Counted from the first letter of the stretch, positions 25,351 to 37,513 are shown. The stretch: 64,000 nucleotides of DNA from Sisyra terminalis (GCA_958496175.1 OY292274.1:46262630-46326629), one strand, 5' to 3'. The notes: a model not told the origin generated them from the sequence alone. A program made the numbers and translations.

Positions 25351-25560
25351 AAGTAGTAATTTCCCGTCGAATATTCACCGCCCAATACTGACATAACTAA
25401 CAAATGGTAAAAATTGGCAATTGATTGAATAAAATCAAAATGACTGTTGAAACCATAGTGACAATCATTCCGTTCAAATTTGAAACAATGATTGTATTTC
25501 ACTCATACGTATGTGTTTATAATATTTATCTATCTTTGCCGAAATATATGCATACATGTA
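25351..25560 (+). repeat. Interspersed repeat family A, copy 2
   Basis: It begins at AAGTAGTAATTTCCCGTCGA and keeps GAATATTCACCGCCCAATAC, ACTAACAAATGG, GGCAATTGATTGAATAAAAT and GACTGTTGAAACC in order. It forms a direct-repeat pair with the next copy about 670 bp downstream. Confidence 0.65.
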
Positions 25561-26020
25561 ACTTACGTTTGTCTATTATTATTATAATGAGATTTAAAAT
25601 GGATTTAAAAGAAAGATATTTTTCTGAAATTATTTAGTGTAATATTTAAAATAATGTAATAAAAGCCGACTGATACTTTATATTACATTATATTTTTATA
25701 TATTTGAATTAAAAATCAATTTCAATGCATACATATAATTGCGTTACTAAAATATACAATTACTATTGTATTAATATAATTTTAAGGACGTTGCTATTTA
25801 GGATTGTTTATACATATCTATACAAGATATTTAATGGCATCAATCTACTTCTATATGGTAAATGTTTTTGATAAGTATTTTTCGAACATGTGATCCAATT
25901 TCTTAATTCGGTTAAACGGTTAATTAATATAATATGTAATATACATTTTGAATAAGTAACCAAATGTGTAAACATATAGTACCTATGCATAAATAGTCTA
26001 TTTAATCTTTTATTTGAAAA

Positions 26021-26230
26021 CCAGTAATTTTCCGTGAAATATTCACACCCCATCACTGACACAACTGACAAATGGCTAAAATAAGCAATTGAATGAAATC
26101 GAAAAGACAGTTGAAACTAATGACATGGTAGTTCAAATTTGAGCCAATAATTATTATATTTTTATTCCTCTTACATGGATATATTTTAACTTTATGTTCT
26201 TTATCCTTGTCTTTCCCGCAACACATACGT
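26021..26230 (+). repeat. Interspersed repeat family A, copy 3
   Basis: Same word order as copy 2: CCAGTAATTTTCCGTGAAAT, CATCACTGACACAACTGAC and GACAGTTGAAACTAATGAC. The 460 bp between copies 2 and 3 hold no open frame of note, so a solo tandem or an LTR-like arrangement cannot be told apart. Confidence 0.65.
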
Positions 26231-26234
26231 TTTA

Positions 26235-27435
26235 TTTTTATGTATTTTGATATTAAAAGTAATTTTTGTTTAAAATTGTATCACATTTTAGTAATCACAA
26301 ATCTTATAACTGGTGAGCCAGTTCTGGCACTACCGAAAGAGGCTACGGCAGTGGATTAAAAACATCTTTTTAACTATACCAAAGAAGTATAACTTCTCAC
26401 ATGCGTACATATATTGTTTTTTGCTTTGAATTGTTATTTCTATAAAGAAAAATGGTAGCAGAGTGCGACTTTTCTGGCTAGATTGCACCTCGTTGTGGTC
26501 AATTTTACATTTAAGATTTCTTCTCAACCTTTTACCAGTTAATATCTATGTAAGTTAGTCTTTTTGTAACTAACTCAATTTTAGATATAATATTCAAAGT
26601 AGATGAATTCAATTCCACCTGTTTAAACATTGAAAATTGGTAGAACTTCATGTGCTTGTTACTACCTTTAGCATACTTAAATGTTCCGTAACTTTGCACA
26701 CATTTACGTAGTAACGCCCCAACGGCCTTTTGTCGAACATGATCTCAACTGTATTTCGTGTAAAAAATTAAAAAGAAAAAAAAACGTAAAATAAACTCCA
26801 AAAGTAAACACAAATAAAACACACAAAAAAACCAAAACCGTTTCTCTTCCTCGTTATATATAAAACACGTTATAATTCATTAAATATTTTATGTATTTCG
26901 AAATGCGCATTAAACTTGCTCTCCTTTTAAATCTCAATTTCATCCCTTTAACGTTTTTTTTTTATTTGTTTATATCCTCCACCATACTTTTTTCTCTTTT
27001 CCCCTTAGTAGTACAATTTAATTAAAGAATGTTTCACATATTAAAATGTTCAGTTATATTTTCAAAAATACGCGAAAAATTCTTTAGTTTCTTACAATGA
27101 GATTTATTTCACTTTTCTTTTTTTTTTGTTTTACGAAGAAAAAAGTTTCGTGAAATGTTTTGTAATTGATGGAATGAATTCAAGAAAAATAAGATTTAAA
27201 AAAAACAGATTTTAAAACTAAAACCCGAATTATTTACTTATTTACTGCAAAATTATTACAAGAATGTTAAAACAATATTAATTTTAAATAAGAAATCGGG
27301 GCAAAAAGAAATACTTTCAAGAGAGTTTATTATTTAAACAGAGTTAAACTTTTATTGGATTTCCTTTATGAATATGGAAACATTTATAAATCCTCTTTAA
27401 AAAGTCAAAATATTTTTCAACCTCAATTTATTTTC

Positions 27436-27471
<36 letters not shown>

Positions 27472-27911
27472 TAATATCCATTTTTGGTTACACTCTAAAA
27501 TTAGGGCATGAAGAGGTAGGACTAGAAAAATATATGATGCAAATCTTACTATATTTTTCTGTTTATTTGTATCAGTTTTTGGTTTTTCAGTTTTTCTCCT
27601 TTTTTTTTGGTTTCTTAGTACTTGTTAAGTTCGTAAGAAACCATGAAATATACATTGATTAAGTACTTAAAAATCAGGAAAAAATCATTATTTTGTTCCT
27701 CAGGTAGTTCTCTATATATTGTTACATGCCTAATGCTTAAATGTGTGTACATAGGCCTTGCATTTAATGTCCTCTGCTGTGTGCTCACCGAACCATAGCA
27801 ATAAATAAAGCGGAAACGGTCAAGCACAATAAAATAAAAGATTTTAAAGAGATTTTTTTGAAGAATTCTGAATTAAAAGAAAAATGGATAGATATTAATA
27901 ATTAAGGTCAA
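26235..27911. other. AT-rich noncoding DNA
   Basis: No gene seen; poly-A/T tracts are frequent. A pure (AT)n run sits at 27440-27468. Confidence 0.45.
27440..27468. repeat. (AT)n microsatellite
   Basis: About fourteen uninterrupted AT units. Confidence 0.95.
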
Positions 27912-28204
27912 ATGTGTAAGAGATGGAACAATCTGAAAGGTCGAATATTCTGGAGCATGTCTGAGCCACTATAAAAGACGTTGACCGCAGGTAGTGGATG
28001 ATCAGTTGTAGTTGATTAATCATTCAGTTCTTAATTAGGTATAATCACTTATAAATGAGGTATCAATCAGTAATATGTTACAGGTTAAAAAGTGAGATAG
28101 TAGATTGTTGTAAATAAATAAATAGGTGTGTATTATGTAATAAATGTAAGTTTCGGTCATAAAATAAATAAGTTATCGTTGTTGTCTTAAAACACAAATT
28201 CAAG
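27912..28204 (+). mobile_element. Candidate solo LTR, copy 1
   Basis: GAATATTCTGGAGC (from about 27943) lies upstream of a TATA-like ACTATAAAAGACG (about 27968-27980). Further on come GTAAATAAATAAATAGGTGT and the end TCTTAAAACACAAATTCAAG. The same order recurs at 58.44-58.74 kb. An upstream element, TATA box, A-rich U5-like part and a conserved right edge suggest LTR sequence. No gag-pol frame follows, so this would be a solo LTR; exact ends and TSD are uncertain. Confidence 0.5.
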
Positions 28205-29735
28205 CAAATCCCATCAATATAAAATGTAAATACGTGATAATATATTAGTACTTTTCTTTCACCTTAAATTTAAATCAATTCAAATTTCTTTGAAATCCAA
28301 TCACTGATTATCCATATTTAGTTCTTTCTGGATTCTCATCCAAATATCGATTTTAACATTTTTATTTAACTAGTTTAATTTTCCTTTTCCATCAATTTCC
28401 TCATACCAAAACTGATAATAACAATCTTCCTTTTCTTCTTCTTCAACCAAGTTCTGCTTCCGCTCTTGAGAGTTCTTGTGCGCTGCGTGTAGTAGGAATA
28501 TTGTATCCCGGCATTTTTCCTAGTTCTAGTTCTTCAAATCAACTTCTGAGATAAATTTAATTAGGTTTGAGTAGTCCAGCTGGATTCCTATTCAGCATCC
28601 AAATTTTCTTGATTTTCCGGTCATACAATATCCCAATCCTTTCTTTGGCACATGACGAAAATAATAACTTCAACGTAGCACTCAAAAATTAAAGTTCATG
28701 ATCAATTTTCAGCGACTCAAAAAGGCAAAATTGAGGATTCTGGGCAACATAGTCCAGCATGAATTACACATTGCATACATCTAATCTTCTAACCCTTTTC
28801 ATTTATCTTAACCTTCGAAACGCTTTCTGTTGTTATTTGCTAATCTCGCTACACTTGATTAGGTGCTTTGTAAGTGTTATCTTTGATATACTTATAGTTT
28901 GATATACTTATAGCCTACGTTTCTGAATTTCGAATGAAGTTTCGATACCTGCTTTTTTCAGCTCCCTCTAATGCTATCATGTCTAGCATTTGAGTAATTA
29001 TTATATTACTGATTGTTCCCAACTGAAAAATGATAAGTTTATATTCCCAGATTAGTTTTCGATTGGTAAAATTCAAAAGCTTTTGTGCTGCTTACGGTTG
29101 ATTTATCTACTCAGCTTGTAACACATCAAAGTCTACCATTTTTTTCAAAATTAGTACCTTGCAAAATAGGTATTAAAAAGTGATTTTTTGACCGACTGTT
29201 GTATGATATTAGCATTTTTTTCCGAATAAAGCTGCCATCAATTAAGTTATGTAAATGATTAATGCGTACAACCTTACTTTCCGTACAGTTACAGAATTCA
29301 TTTTGTCCCAACCTCGTTAATGTTTAATACTCATAGCACCTTTCGTTGTAAGAAATAAATTATGTAAGACGTTAAAGGATTAGAGTTATATGGTTTTATT
29401 AAAACCACCTACAGTAAAAATATAAAAGTAAAATTTATAGTTTCTATGTCAGAACTAAAGATTTCTTTTGCATAATATCCTATATTACATTATATCAGCT
29501 TAAAAATATTAAACTAACCTGATAAAAAATGTTAATATTATGTTGTAGGATTAGTAATATTGTAATCAAAGATGATCATTCTATTGTTTCCATTATGAGT
29601 AATAGCACAAGAGATTACTGGAAAATTTCAATTTCTTGTAATTTTGTGTTCATGAATCAAAATTACAAAGTAGTAAAGTATATTTTTTTTAAATATGAAA
29701 ATAATATTTTTATAGTATTACTTCCTTTTTGTATA
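28205..29735. other. AT-rich noncoding DNA
   Basis: A pyrimidine-rich stretch at about 28410-28470 and a short local duplication GATATACTTATAG near 28886-28913 are the only structure seen. No retroviral-type gene follows the LTR-like sequence. Confidence 0.4.
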
Positions 29736-29738
29736 AGT

Positions 29739-30200
29739 AGTAGGGTGGGTCAAAAAAAAACGATTTTTTTACAAGCCACACGGAAAAAAGGGTTGCTAGA
29801 CTCCTTAAAAAAATTCTCACCAAGTATGAGCTCTTAATTCTAATAGGAAGATCCTCCGCATTGCAGTTTTGTATTTTTTTCTCAGTCCAATAGAAAAAAA
29901 TTCATACCTCATCATTTATCGATTGTATAGAAAAATGTTTTGAAAGAATATTTTAGGAAATTTAATGCTCTACAAAAAAGGTATTCTATATTTTTTGCGT
30001 AAGCCTCACCATTTGAAAGATATTAAGGTTTTAATTTTGATTATTTTAAGACAAATTTCATTTTTATTTATGAATTTTATAACTTGACAATAAATGACTT
30101 TCATACAAGGCGCAATACTAATTTTTGTTGGAAATTAACTGCTCTATAAAAATGATGTCTTATATTTTGGCGATTAAATTAACCCTTCAAAAGATATTGA
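29739..30200 (+). repeat. Repeat family C with diverged internal units, copy 1
   Basis: It starts at AGGGTGGGTCAAAAAAAAAC. Two diverged internal units follow, at about 29958-30030 (AATGCTCTACAAAAAAGGTA then CCATTTGAAAGATATTAAGG) and 30128-30200 (AACTGCTCTATAAAAATGAT then CCTTCAAAAGATATTGA). The same words appear inverted at 36.86-37.34 kb. No coding potential. Confidence 0.55.
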
Positions 30201-30284
30201 TCATCAAACTTTCATGTGTACGGATTTTAAAAGTTTTCGATGAGATATTCGAATAATTTAAATTTCTTAACAAATAAAAATCTT

Positions 30285-30975
30285 AAAATTATTAAATTTT
30301 TCATCATAAATTTGTGCAAAAAATATATTTTTCTAAACAAAACTAACTATACACATCTTTAAAGGAATGCGAAGATTTTTGTTCAGAATCAAAGGAGGGC
30401 GGCTCACTTTGGAGGTTTATATCCATTGTTTTAGGTCTAAATGGATATATTATAAAAAATAAGTCAGGATGTAGTAGACCTAATTTATCAACGTTTTCTT
30501 TTAATTTGCGATGTTACGTCAGTGTAATTTCGACTTCATCAGGCAACCTATGTGTAACAATTTTAAAAAGTATACAATTACAATCATTAAAACAAATACT
30601 ACTTGTGTTAATTATTTATTAAATACTATTTATTATTAAATACTATCTGAGTAATTGTTTTATTAATAATTGTAAATATATGTTTTTTAAAAGTGTTACA
30701 CATAGGTTGCCTGATGAAGTTAGAATTACACTATGACACGTTGCAATTTAAAATAAATAAAAGAAATCATTGATTAATTTGGGCTACTACATCCAGAATT
30801 ATTTTTTAATACATATCAATTTAGATCTGGAACAATGAATATTAATCTCCAAAGTGAGCCGCACTCCTTTGAGTCTGAAAAAAGATCTTTACATTCCATT
30901 AAAAATGTGTAGAGTTTTTTGAATTAAGAAAAATACATTTTTTGAAACATTTACTATGAAAAATTTAAAAATTTA
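30285..30975. repeat. Long palindrome / foldback element 1
   Basis: The two halves are inverted copies over about 320 bp each with a small centre near 30630. Matching landmarks from outside in: AAATTTTTCAT, ACACATxTTTAA, GGAATG, CTCACTTTGGAG, GTAGTAG and TCATCAGGCAACCTATGTG against their complements on the right. Transcription would give a long hairpin. The arms carry CTGATGAAG followed by a diverged GACACGT. No open frame. Confidence 0.85.
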
Positions 30976-30981
30976 TATTGC

Positions 30982-31018
30982 TAGGGACTTCTCCTGCACC
31001 TGCGGTTAAGAAACATTG
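30982..31018. mobile_element. hAT-like right terminus (fragment)
   Basis: The reverse complement CAATGTTTCTTAACCGCAGG resembles hAT ends of the CAGTGTTTCTCAACC type. No matching left end was found nearby. Confidence 0.35.
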
Positions 31019-31026
31019 GCCTAAAC

Positions 31027-31669
31027 TCAAGAGCTTTTCAGCAATGTTCAATAAGTCTTTCAATTATTCTCTAATTTTTGCTCTTCTAGTTTGTAACTAA
31101 TAAAAAAATCACCTACAAATAAATACTACCATATCTTAGAAGAAATAAACATTATAAATTACTCTAAGCCCATAGAAAAAATGAAACATGTTATTTCAAT
31201 CAGTCGTCTTCCGTTCAACACTATTCAAGATATTCAAATCAAAACAAGACCAACATATTTTTTCATCTGATAATTGTATTTCTACTCCAAACAGTTCTCC
31301 AGATAATTGGTTTAACAATTGAAACAATAGTATGAAAAGAGGAAAACAGGAAACGATTGCAACAATGACGAAAAAAGTAAATTGAAAGAGTTATTGAATG
31401 TTTTTCTTGTTTCATATCAAAACCATTCCGAAAGACTTACGAGATCAAATTATGGCAAAAAACCGAAAGAAAACAACGAGAAAAACAAAAGGATTTCAAT
31501 TGTTACGATTGTTGAGCTTTTTGAAATTTGTCGTCCATTTTCGTGACATAATCAATGAAAACGCTCGACTGAACATTTTCTGTGTGACTTATTTCAGCTA
31601 CATGTAAATGTATATTTGTGTTATTTATTGAATTTTTTTCTATATATTTTATATTTTATTCAATGGAAA
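31027..31669. other. AT-rich noncoding DNA
   Basis: Nothing recognised. Confidence 0.45.
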
Positions 31670-32060
31670 CAATGAGGAAATGGGCTGGTGATTAAGGATG
31701 GGTGGACGGGGATGGCCGAAAAAATGGCACAGATATCTATTTATTGCTTTTATTTGGCGCTTACAACGAAAAATTACAATTCGCTAGATTGGTGCAAAAT
31801 GATTTAAATGATTTATTTGAAATCATAAATTGTTTGTGTATTTGAATAAATATGTGTGGAAATAGTTTGTATATGTGGGGGTGGAATTGATGTGTATTAG
31901 TGTGTACGTTTATTGGCGATGAAAATTACGATGACCTAAAAGAAAAGAGCGTGAAAAGCTCTCTTCACTGTAGTATAATGTAATACCGACGAGACCAACG
32001 AGACCGACGACAACGAGTGATTATGGACGTTAGAAACTGCATCGGTTAATGTGTTTTTCG
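31670..32060. promoter_or_regulatory. GC-richer noncoding stretch
   Basis: GGATGGGTGGACGGGGATGG near 31699, TTTATTTGGCGC near 31750 and three ACGA/CCGACGA words near 31987-32016 set this stretch apart. No long frame. A regulatory role is speculative. Confidence 0.18.
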
Positions 32061-32668
32061 AATATTTATTACTGCACAAGACACAAGAAAAAAATTATGT
32101 ATGAATGAGAAAATTTATTCGTTCAAATTTGAGAATTTATAGTTTGACGTTAGACTGAAAAAGTTGAATGTCTTACGTTGGTCTTTTTGACTCTTTTAGC
32201 TTGCAAGCAAAGAAATTGGAAAATTTAATTTAAAAGTTTTTCACTTAATTTTTGAAACAGTAGATAAATTTCAGTGGAATAATTGAAGAACGTGAATAAC
32301 CTTCTTTGTTGAATGTTCAAATCTAGACAATTTCTATTCGTTTTTTATTCTATTCTACCGGACGACAATTATACCCAGCACTTTAAACCGTAGTAGCCAA
32401 TTAATTTTTCCATCAGATTTAGATGTTTAAATACTTTAACCTTTGTTTTTTTTTTTAGTTTCCCTCTTAGATGTATAGATTTTCAATAACCCTATTTGTC
32501 TAGATCAAGAAAATTATCCAATTATGTTACCTTTTTAGACCAGCCCACTCCGAGACAGTAAATTAGTGTTAGTAAAAATTTGCTACGGTTAAGACCCAAT
32601 ATGTTTTAAATAACATAAAGCCATATAGCTGCAAAAGGGAAAATAAAGAAAATAAGAAAACAAAGTGA
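32061..32668. other. AT-rich noncoding DNA
   Basis: Nothing recognised. Confidence 0.45.
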
Positions 32669-32935
32669 TTCTTTCCTTCAAAATTAGATCAGCGTAGATC
32701 TAAGGGTGATCTGGAATTACAATGGTTGAACATCTTTATCTTACATGGTAAAAAATTTGATTCTGAGGTCGAATTCCTTAGGAGTTTGACTAATTTACCT
32801 TTAGTGAAATCTATTTCGCTTTATTCAATCCCAAACGGTTTAAATCAAGAATTTTATATTTCTTGTGTCAAGAAACACGCGTATTTGAATAGAATGTCAA
32901 ATACTTTCACAACAATGGTAAGTGTAGTTGAGTGA
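32669..32935 (+). CDS. Exon-like open frame with splice-site signals
   Basis: An 89-codon frame has no ATG near its start. It opens with SKLDQRRSKGDLELQWLN and later reads LRSLTNLPLVKSISLYSIPN. A pyrimidine-rich stretch ending in AG at 32687 could serve as acceptor, and ATG|GTAAGTG at about 32918 is a near-ideal donor, which would give an exon of about 230 bp. The codon use looks less random than in other frames. I do not recognise the protein family; a transposon fragment or a chance frame remains possible. Confidence 0.28.
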   Translation, partial: FFPSKLDQRRSKGDLELQWLNIFILHGKKFDSEVEFLRSLTNLPLVKSISLYSIPNGLNQEFYISCVKKHAYLNRMSNTFTTMVSVVE

Positions 32936-33502
32936 ACTCCCCTCCACATTTCACATCAAAATTACGGGATTTTATCTTTGTGTACTTAAGCTGCTCATGC
33001 GCATAACATGAAATGTTCAATACAGTTCTTTATAGTGCTGGATTACTATTGTCAATTATTGTTCATACCGTTCATAAGAAAATATAAATACTATCCAAGA
33101 GTACCGACAATAAATAGAAATTATTCCTTCTTCTCCTTCTCTCTTTTGTTTTAAAATTGTCGTTCAATAATTTTATTAGAATTTATATTGAAGTTTTGAA
33201 ACGACCGCGCTCCGACCTAGGTCGTTGAAGTGAAAAAATGAGTTGGAGAGAGATAGGGTTGCCGAGTCGAATACGGGATCAAACATGAATCCTCTATGCA
33301 TTACCTCTGTGTTTTCTAAGCTGTATTATCGATTTGAACCTATGCATTTTGCTTTTCATTTAACATTTTAACTTGTAAGTATACAATATTATTTATAAAT
33401 TATTGTTTTTATAAGTGTAATAACAAATTTTAATATTCATTAAAAAAAATTTAGCGGATAATTTGTTTTGAACGATTATTACATGTATTGTATTTTATAA
33501 AA

Positions 33503-33571
33503 ATGGCTGATGACGCGGTCAAAGTATATTTAATGAGTCGGGGATTCGAAGATCTTATTGATAGTTTTTGA
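33503..33571 (+). CDS. Short SAM-like N-terminal peptide, possible exon 1
   Basis: The 22 codons read MADDAVKVYLMSRGFEDLID and end at a stop directly before GGTTTGTATA. The spacing of V--YL-S-GF--LI-SF recalls the first helices of SAM-like domains found at the N-terminus of many small insect proteins. A possible downstream segment starts after CCACGAG near 33640. The start is the first ATG after an AT-rich leader. Far too short for certainty. Confidence 0.22.
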   Translation: MADDAVKVYLMSRGFEDLIDSF

Positions 33572-33939
33572 GGTTTGTATATTATTTTTTAACAAATTAA
33601 AATATTTATATATTTATAAACTTTTATTTTTCTTCCACGAGCCGGTGTATCAGTCAAACAAAAAAATTATTGGAAACCTTCGTCAAAAGAAAGCCAGCGA
33701 GGATTTGCTGTTCACATTGAAGAATGTTATATTTATAATAATACATTTGATAAAACAATAAAATAATTGATAATCCCTCGAAAGACTGTGTTTGATTGGT
33801 AGGAAAGACTATTAAAAATTAATTTGTATATGTATTAAACAGATAGTTAAACTTCGTGTATATGGAGGAAACATCCGGAACACAGAGATCAAAAGGGAAG
33901 CTTATATCTATCCCCTAATTTGTTTAGTTTGTAATCGAA

Positions 33940-34092
33940 ATGGCTGACAAATTAAGTACTGAAAGAGTCCAGAAACTATACAATAAGATCAAATACAGTA
34001 AAAACTTACTAAACAGTTTAAAAAAACAAAAGAGGAACAAAAATGATGTTTACCAAAAACAACGAAAAAACAAAGTTTTGAAAAAAACGTGA
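33940..34092 (+). CDS. Small lysine-rich open frame
   Basis: The 50-codon frame starts MADKLSTERVQKLYNKIKYS and becomes very basic (many K, R, N, Q). No domain is recognised. It lies immediately upstream of LINE debris in the same direction and may be part of it or a chance frame. Confidence 0.2.
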   Translation: MADKLSTERVQKLYNKIKYSKNLLNSLKKQKRNKNDVYQKQRKNKVLKKT

Positions 34093-34100
34093 AAAACATA

Positions 34101-34890
34101 AAGCTTGAAAATGTAGCCTGATTCAAATATTTAGGAAGCATAAAAAAGACTTCTGGGAAGAAAAACGACATCCTGGCTAGTCAACCTTCGTGGGTGGTTC
34201 AGAAAAAGCACGAAAGAACTCTTCTGGATTACGATATCAAATATTAAAAACATGATAATCACCAATTTTCAACATTGAAGATATATAGGATACCAGAAGA
34301 AGAAAGAAGCTTCATCACCAAATATGAACAATTACAAATAAAATTAAAGAGTATTCTGCAATTCCAAAATAAACTAGATAAACTATGTTTAAACTGAGAC
34401 TTGAAATCGGAACCGGATTTAAAATTGGAGGTGTAGTCGAAGTAGAACAGGAACAATAGTTGAAATATTAGAAATATAATTTGGGTGATTTTAAAAGAAG
34501 TAAATTGTTCTCCTTAACAAAAGCTTAGCAGGTTTATTTCCGATTATCCTTCCATTCCATTCCATTTGGTGTCAACGTTGGAGTATAAAATCAATCTAAA
34601 ACTTCAACTTGTTACAATTGGAATCAAAACTCGGAAACATCCCTATCGATAATCACATATTATTTAAATAACAAGAAGTATCTGTTATTTAGAAAATTGG
34701 AACTTAATTTCCGGAAACAATAGCTAAAGTGTTAAGCATACACTAGAACTATGTATGGATTGGAAATATGCATCTTAAGAACATAAGAAAAAAAGTTCTT
34801 GAAGAAAATCAAATTGAGACATAAACGAAAAAGTTTTGCGGAAAGACAACGAAAAAAGAACGGCAATCGATGCGGTGAAAGGCTAATTAA
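34101..34890 (+). pseudogene. Possible LINE reverse-transcriptase debris
   Basis: LENVAxFKYLGSI (x marks a stop; from 34101) matches the FKYLGS motif after the polymerase core in insect endonuclease-reverse transcriptases. TRTMYGLEICILRT near 34745 recalls the later LYGSETWTLR motif. The region between and after is unreadable. This may be a second decayed member of the 14-kb LINE family. Confidence 0.4.
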
Positions 34891-34901
34891 AAAAGGACAC
34901 A

Positions 34902-35077
34902 GCCTACTGGTAACCAAGTAGTCTAGGTTACCAATCCAAAACTGGTAGGTGTTGGGTTTGATCCTCGTATCGAGCAAATTCTTAATATTTCTCGATTATG
35001 GGTTTATAATAACCCCAAAATAGCTAAAGACCTTAGTTGTTATAAAGTGACAGTAAATAACAATTAAAAAAAAATAT
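34902..35077 (+). mobile_element. tRNA-derived SINE, copy 5
   Basis: A full-length-looking copy from GCCTACTGGTAACCAAGTAG to the A-rich tail after GTGACAGTAAATAACAATT. It has a box B-like GGGTTTGATCCTC near 34954. GACACA on both sides (34896-34901 and 35078-35083) may be a short target duplication. Confidence 0.78.
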
Positions 35078-35399
35078 GACACATTTAGAATAGAAAGAGG
35101 CTCATATTAGATGTTTTAGAAGAAAAACGAAACCGACTTAAAAAAGAAAAAAGACGGACGGGATTTAAATGATCTTAACAATACTTTGAATGAAAAATAT
35201 TAAAATTTTGAAAATTGAAAATTGAAAATTACCAATAAGTTATTTTTATAACAATAAGTTTTGTTTCGAAAGCTTCTATAAACGAATTCCAAATTTTACG
35301 GCCGACTTAAGCCAAAAACGAGGGCAAATAATTTAAGTCTTTTAGTCTGATTTATACAAAATAAACTTTCTTTTATGTCTCTTATCACAAACCAAATTT

Positions 35400-36480
35400 A
35401 TATTCCCATTTTTTTTTGCGTACGAGTATGCGTTTTATTTACGCATCAATAAGGCCCAAGTGGGATACATTTCACAAATGCTACACGTCTCAAAGTTAGA
35501 GCATTTCTCGATAAAGTCAATCCAATATTTTCGCTAGCGATTCCTTCCGTATTGTGTTGTTATTGATAAATATCAAAAGAATAACACGCGGGTGGGACGA
35601 CGAATAAAGTTAGGATGAATGTTAGATGAATGGATAGGGGTGACGGAATTTTATGGAAAGGATACACAATAGTCCTTCTGATTTCAATCTCGATGCACAC
35701 AAATCCATCCAATTTAAATTTATTTCCCTTTCACGTCAATTTCTTGACGACAACCACCCCCCAATCTCAGTCCCACCCACCATCACCAGCACGTAGTCAT
35801 ATTCTTCCGAACCACAATTTTAGTAATACCAAAGTCCAGCTTTTTTCTGCCCGATAACTTGTGTCTGCACCAATACATTTCCTCAAAATTCAAACGAACA
35901 ACAAATTTTTTCTGCTATTTCATTGAATTTTGGTTTCATTGTTACCTCAAAGCTTGCTTTCTCGATGCACAAAATTCATATTCCTTCAGGCAACAATTGC
36001 ACTTTGATATGCGACCAGGGAAATGCAAAAGCTCCAATTTGAAGAGCTTTTATTACTGCACAAGAAATCGATTTCTGACCACTATAATATTATCTGATTA
36101 CAACTAAAAGCAAAAATTTCTCTATCTGCCTCCCCTACAAAAAAAGAAGAATGCCGTCGCCATAATCTTTATATCTATTTTCATTAAACAAAATCGCAGA
36201 TTTATGCAAATTGAGCGTTTCCATAAACCAAGATTATCTTTCCGTTTCTGTTTCCCGCACTTTTATCCACCCGTTCACCATTCAACCCCACTGGCCAAAT
36301 TCAATTCTAATCTGCAAAACATACATAAAACTACAAGCAAGTGGTTGCAGTAATTCAATAAAGTGCTCCATTTTCGAGATATTGGTGCGATATCGGTTTG
36401 AAACTCGTTTAAATCAATCTTAAATCGAGCGTGTAATATTTGAATATTTGAATTTATCGATTCGCGCCATTTTTAATCAT
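35400..36480. promoter_or_regulatory. GC-richer noncoding island
   Basis: A balanced-composition stretch with pyrimidine-rich words (CCACCCCCCAATC near 35755, CCCACCCACCATCACC near 35772) and mixed short frames of 70-80 codons on the plus strand that share no protein-like features. I see no gene. Conservation would have to be tested. Confidence 0.2.
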
Positions 36481-36489
36481 CCACTCTCA

Positions 36490-36850
36490 AAGTTAGAACC
36501 GTATTTAAGAGTGGCTATTCGTGGAGAAACAAAATAAACACAAAAATAAAAGTTACAATAAATTACTGTTCCTAACCCTTAACATAACTTTTATTTCCAT
36601 TATTTATATAAATCGCGGGTAATCTGTATTTCCCAGCGTCTAACTATTTATTTTCTAATACCAAATAATATATAAACATTTAGAGTAGATTAAATGCTAT
36701 ATTGTGTTAAAAAGTATACTTTTGTCTTTATTAACATAAAACTGGCATTGTAAAATTGGGATTTATAAATTGGTTTTTAAATATTTTTGATAAAAAACAT
36801 TAAATTTTCCAATTGAAAAAAAAAACATTATATATATCAAAAAAGAACGG
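36490..36850. other. AT-rich noncoding DNA
   Basis: Nothing recognised. Confidence 0.45.
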
Positions 36851-36854
36851 AATT

Positions 36855-37335
36855 TTATTTTAACCTCAAGTATGATCTTTAATAACTTTAAAAAAGGTAA
36901 ATTTATCAAAAAAAATTAAATGACCTTTTTTGTAGAGCATTTGATTTCCTTTAAAAACATACAAATTTTACTCTGAAAATCAATCCGTTCAGTTGTTACA
37001 AAACTCCAAAGGTAAAAAATTAAATCGTAAAAACAGATCAATATTCAAGGCTCAATTGTAAGGAAACGGTTAATCTGACAAAAATTTACAATATAACATT
37101 TTTTGTATAGCTTATAATTTTCTTTAAGATTATATGTTGTTTAATTCTTTTCCTGTGGATTGTTCAGAAGTTATGAAAAAATGCGCTTTGGATTAAAAAA
37201 TCAAGTTGCAATGATAGACCTCTTAAAATCAATATTAAGAGCACAAAATTTCACAATATTATTTTGACATCCAGAATAATTTTTGATATATTTTAAAAAT
37301 AACCAAAACTGTCTTTTTTTTGGTATAGCCCTTTA
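36855..37335 (-). repeat. Repeat family C, copy 2
   Basis: On the minus strand it carries the outer part CTATACCAAAAAAAAGACAG and the internal unit AATGCTCTACAAAAAAGGTC with a second, more diverged unit near 37085-37130. This is the inverted relative of the 29.74-30.2 kb copy. Confidence 0.5.
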
Positions 37336-37513
37336 TATATTCAGTGCGTTACTTATGAATTACGACTTTACATCTTTGAAAATTTTATGTTAATTTCACT
37401 ATTCATTCTAACAATTTGTCTTATTATGTGAAAATCATTGAAACCAATAAATAATATAATTCAATATGATTCAAATTTCTCATCAATCATTAGATTAACA
37501 AAATTATTTTCAA

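Noticed and set aside
25351..26230. Repeat A pair as LTRs of a short retrotransposon
   Set aside because: No TG...CA ends, primer-binding site or coding frame lie between them, and single copies occur elsewhere.
28205..28800. gag-pol remains after the first LTR-like sequence
   Set aside because: No protease, polymerase or integrase motif could be read in any frame.
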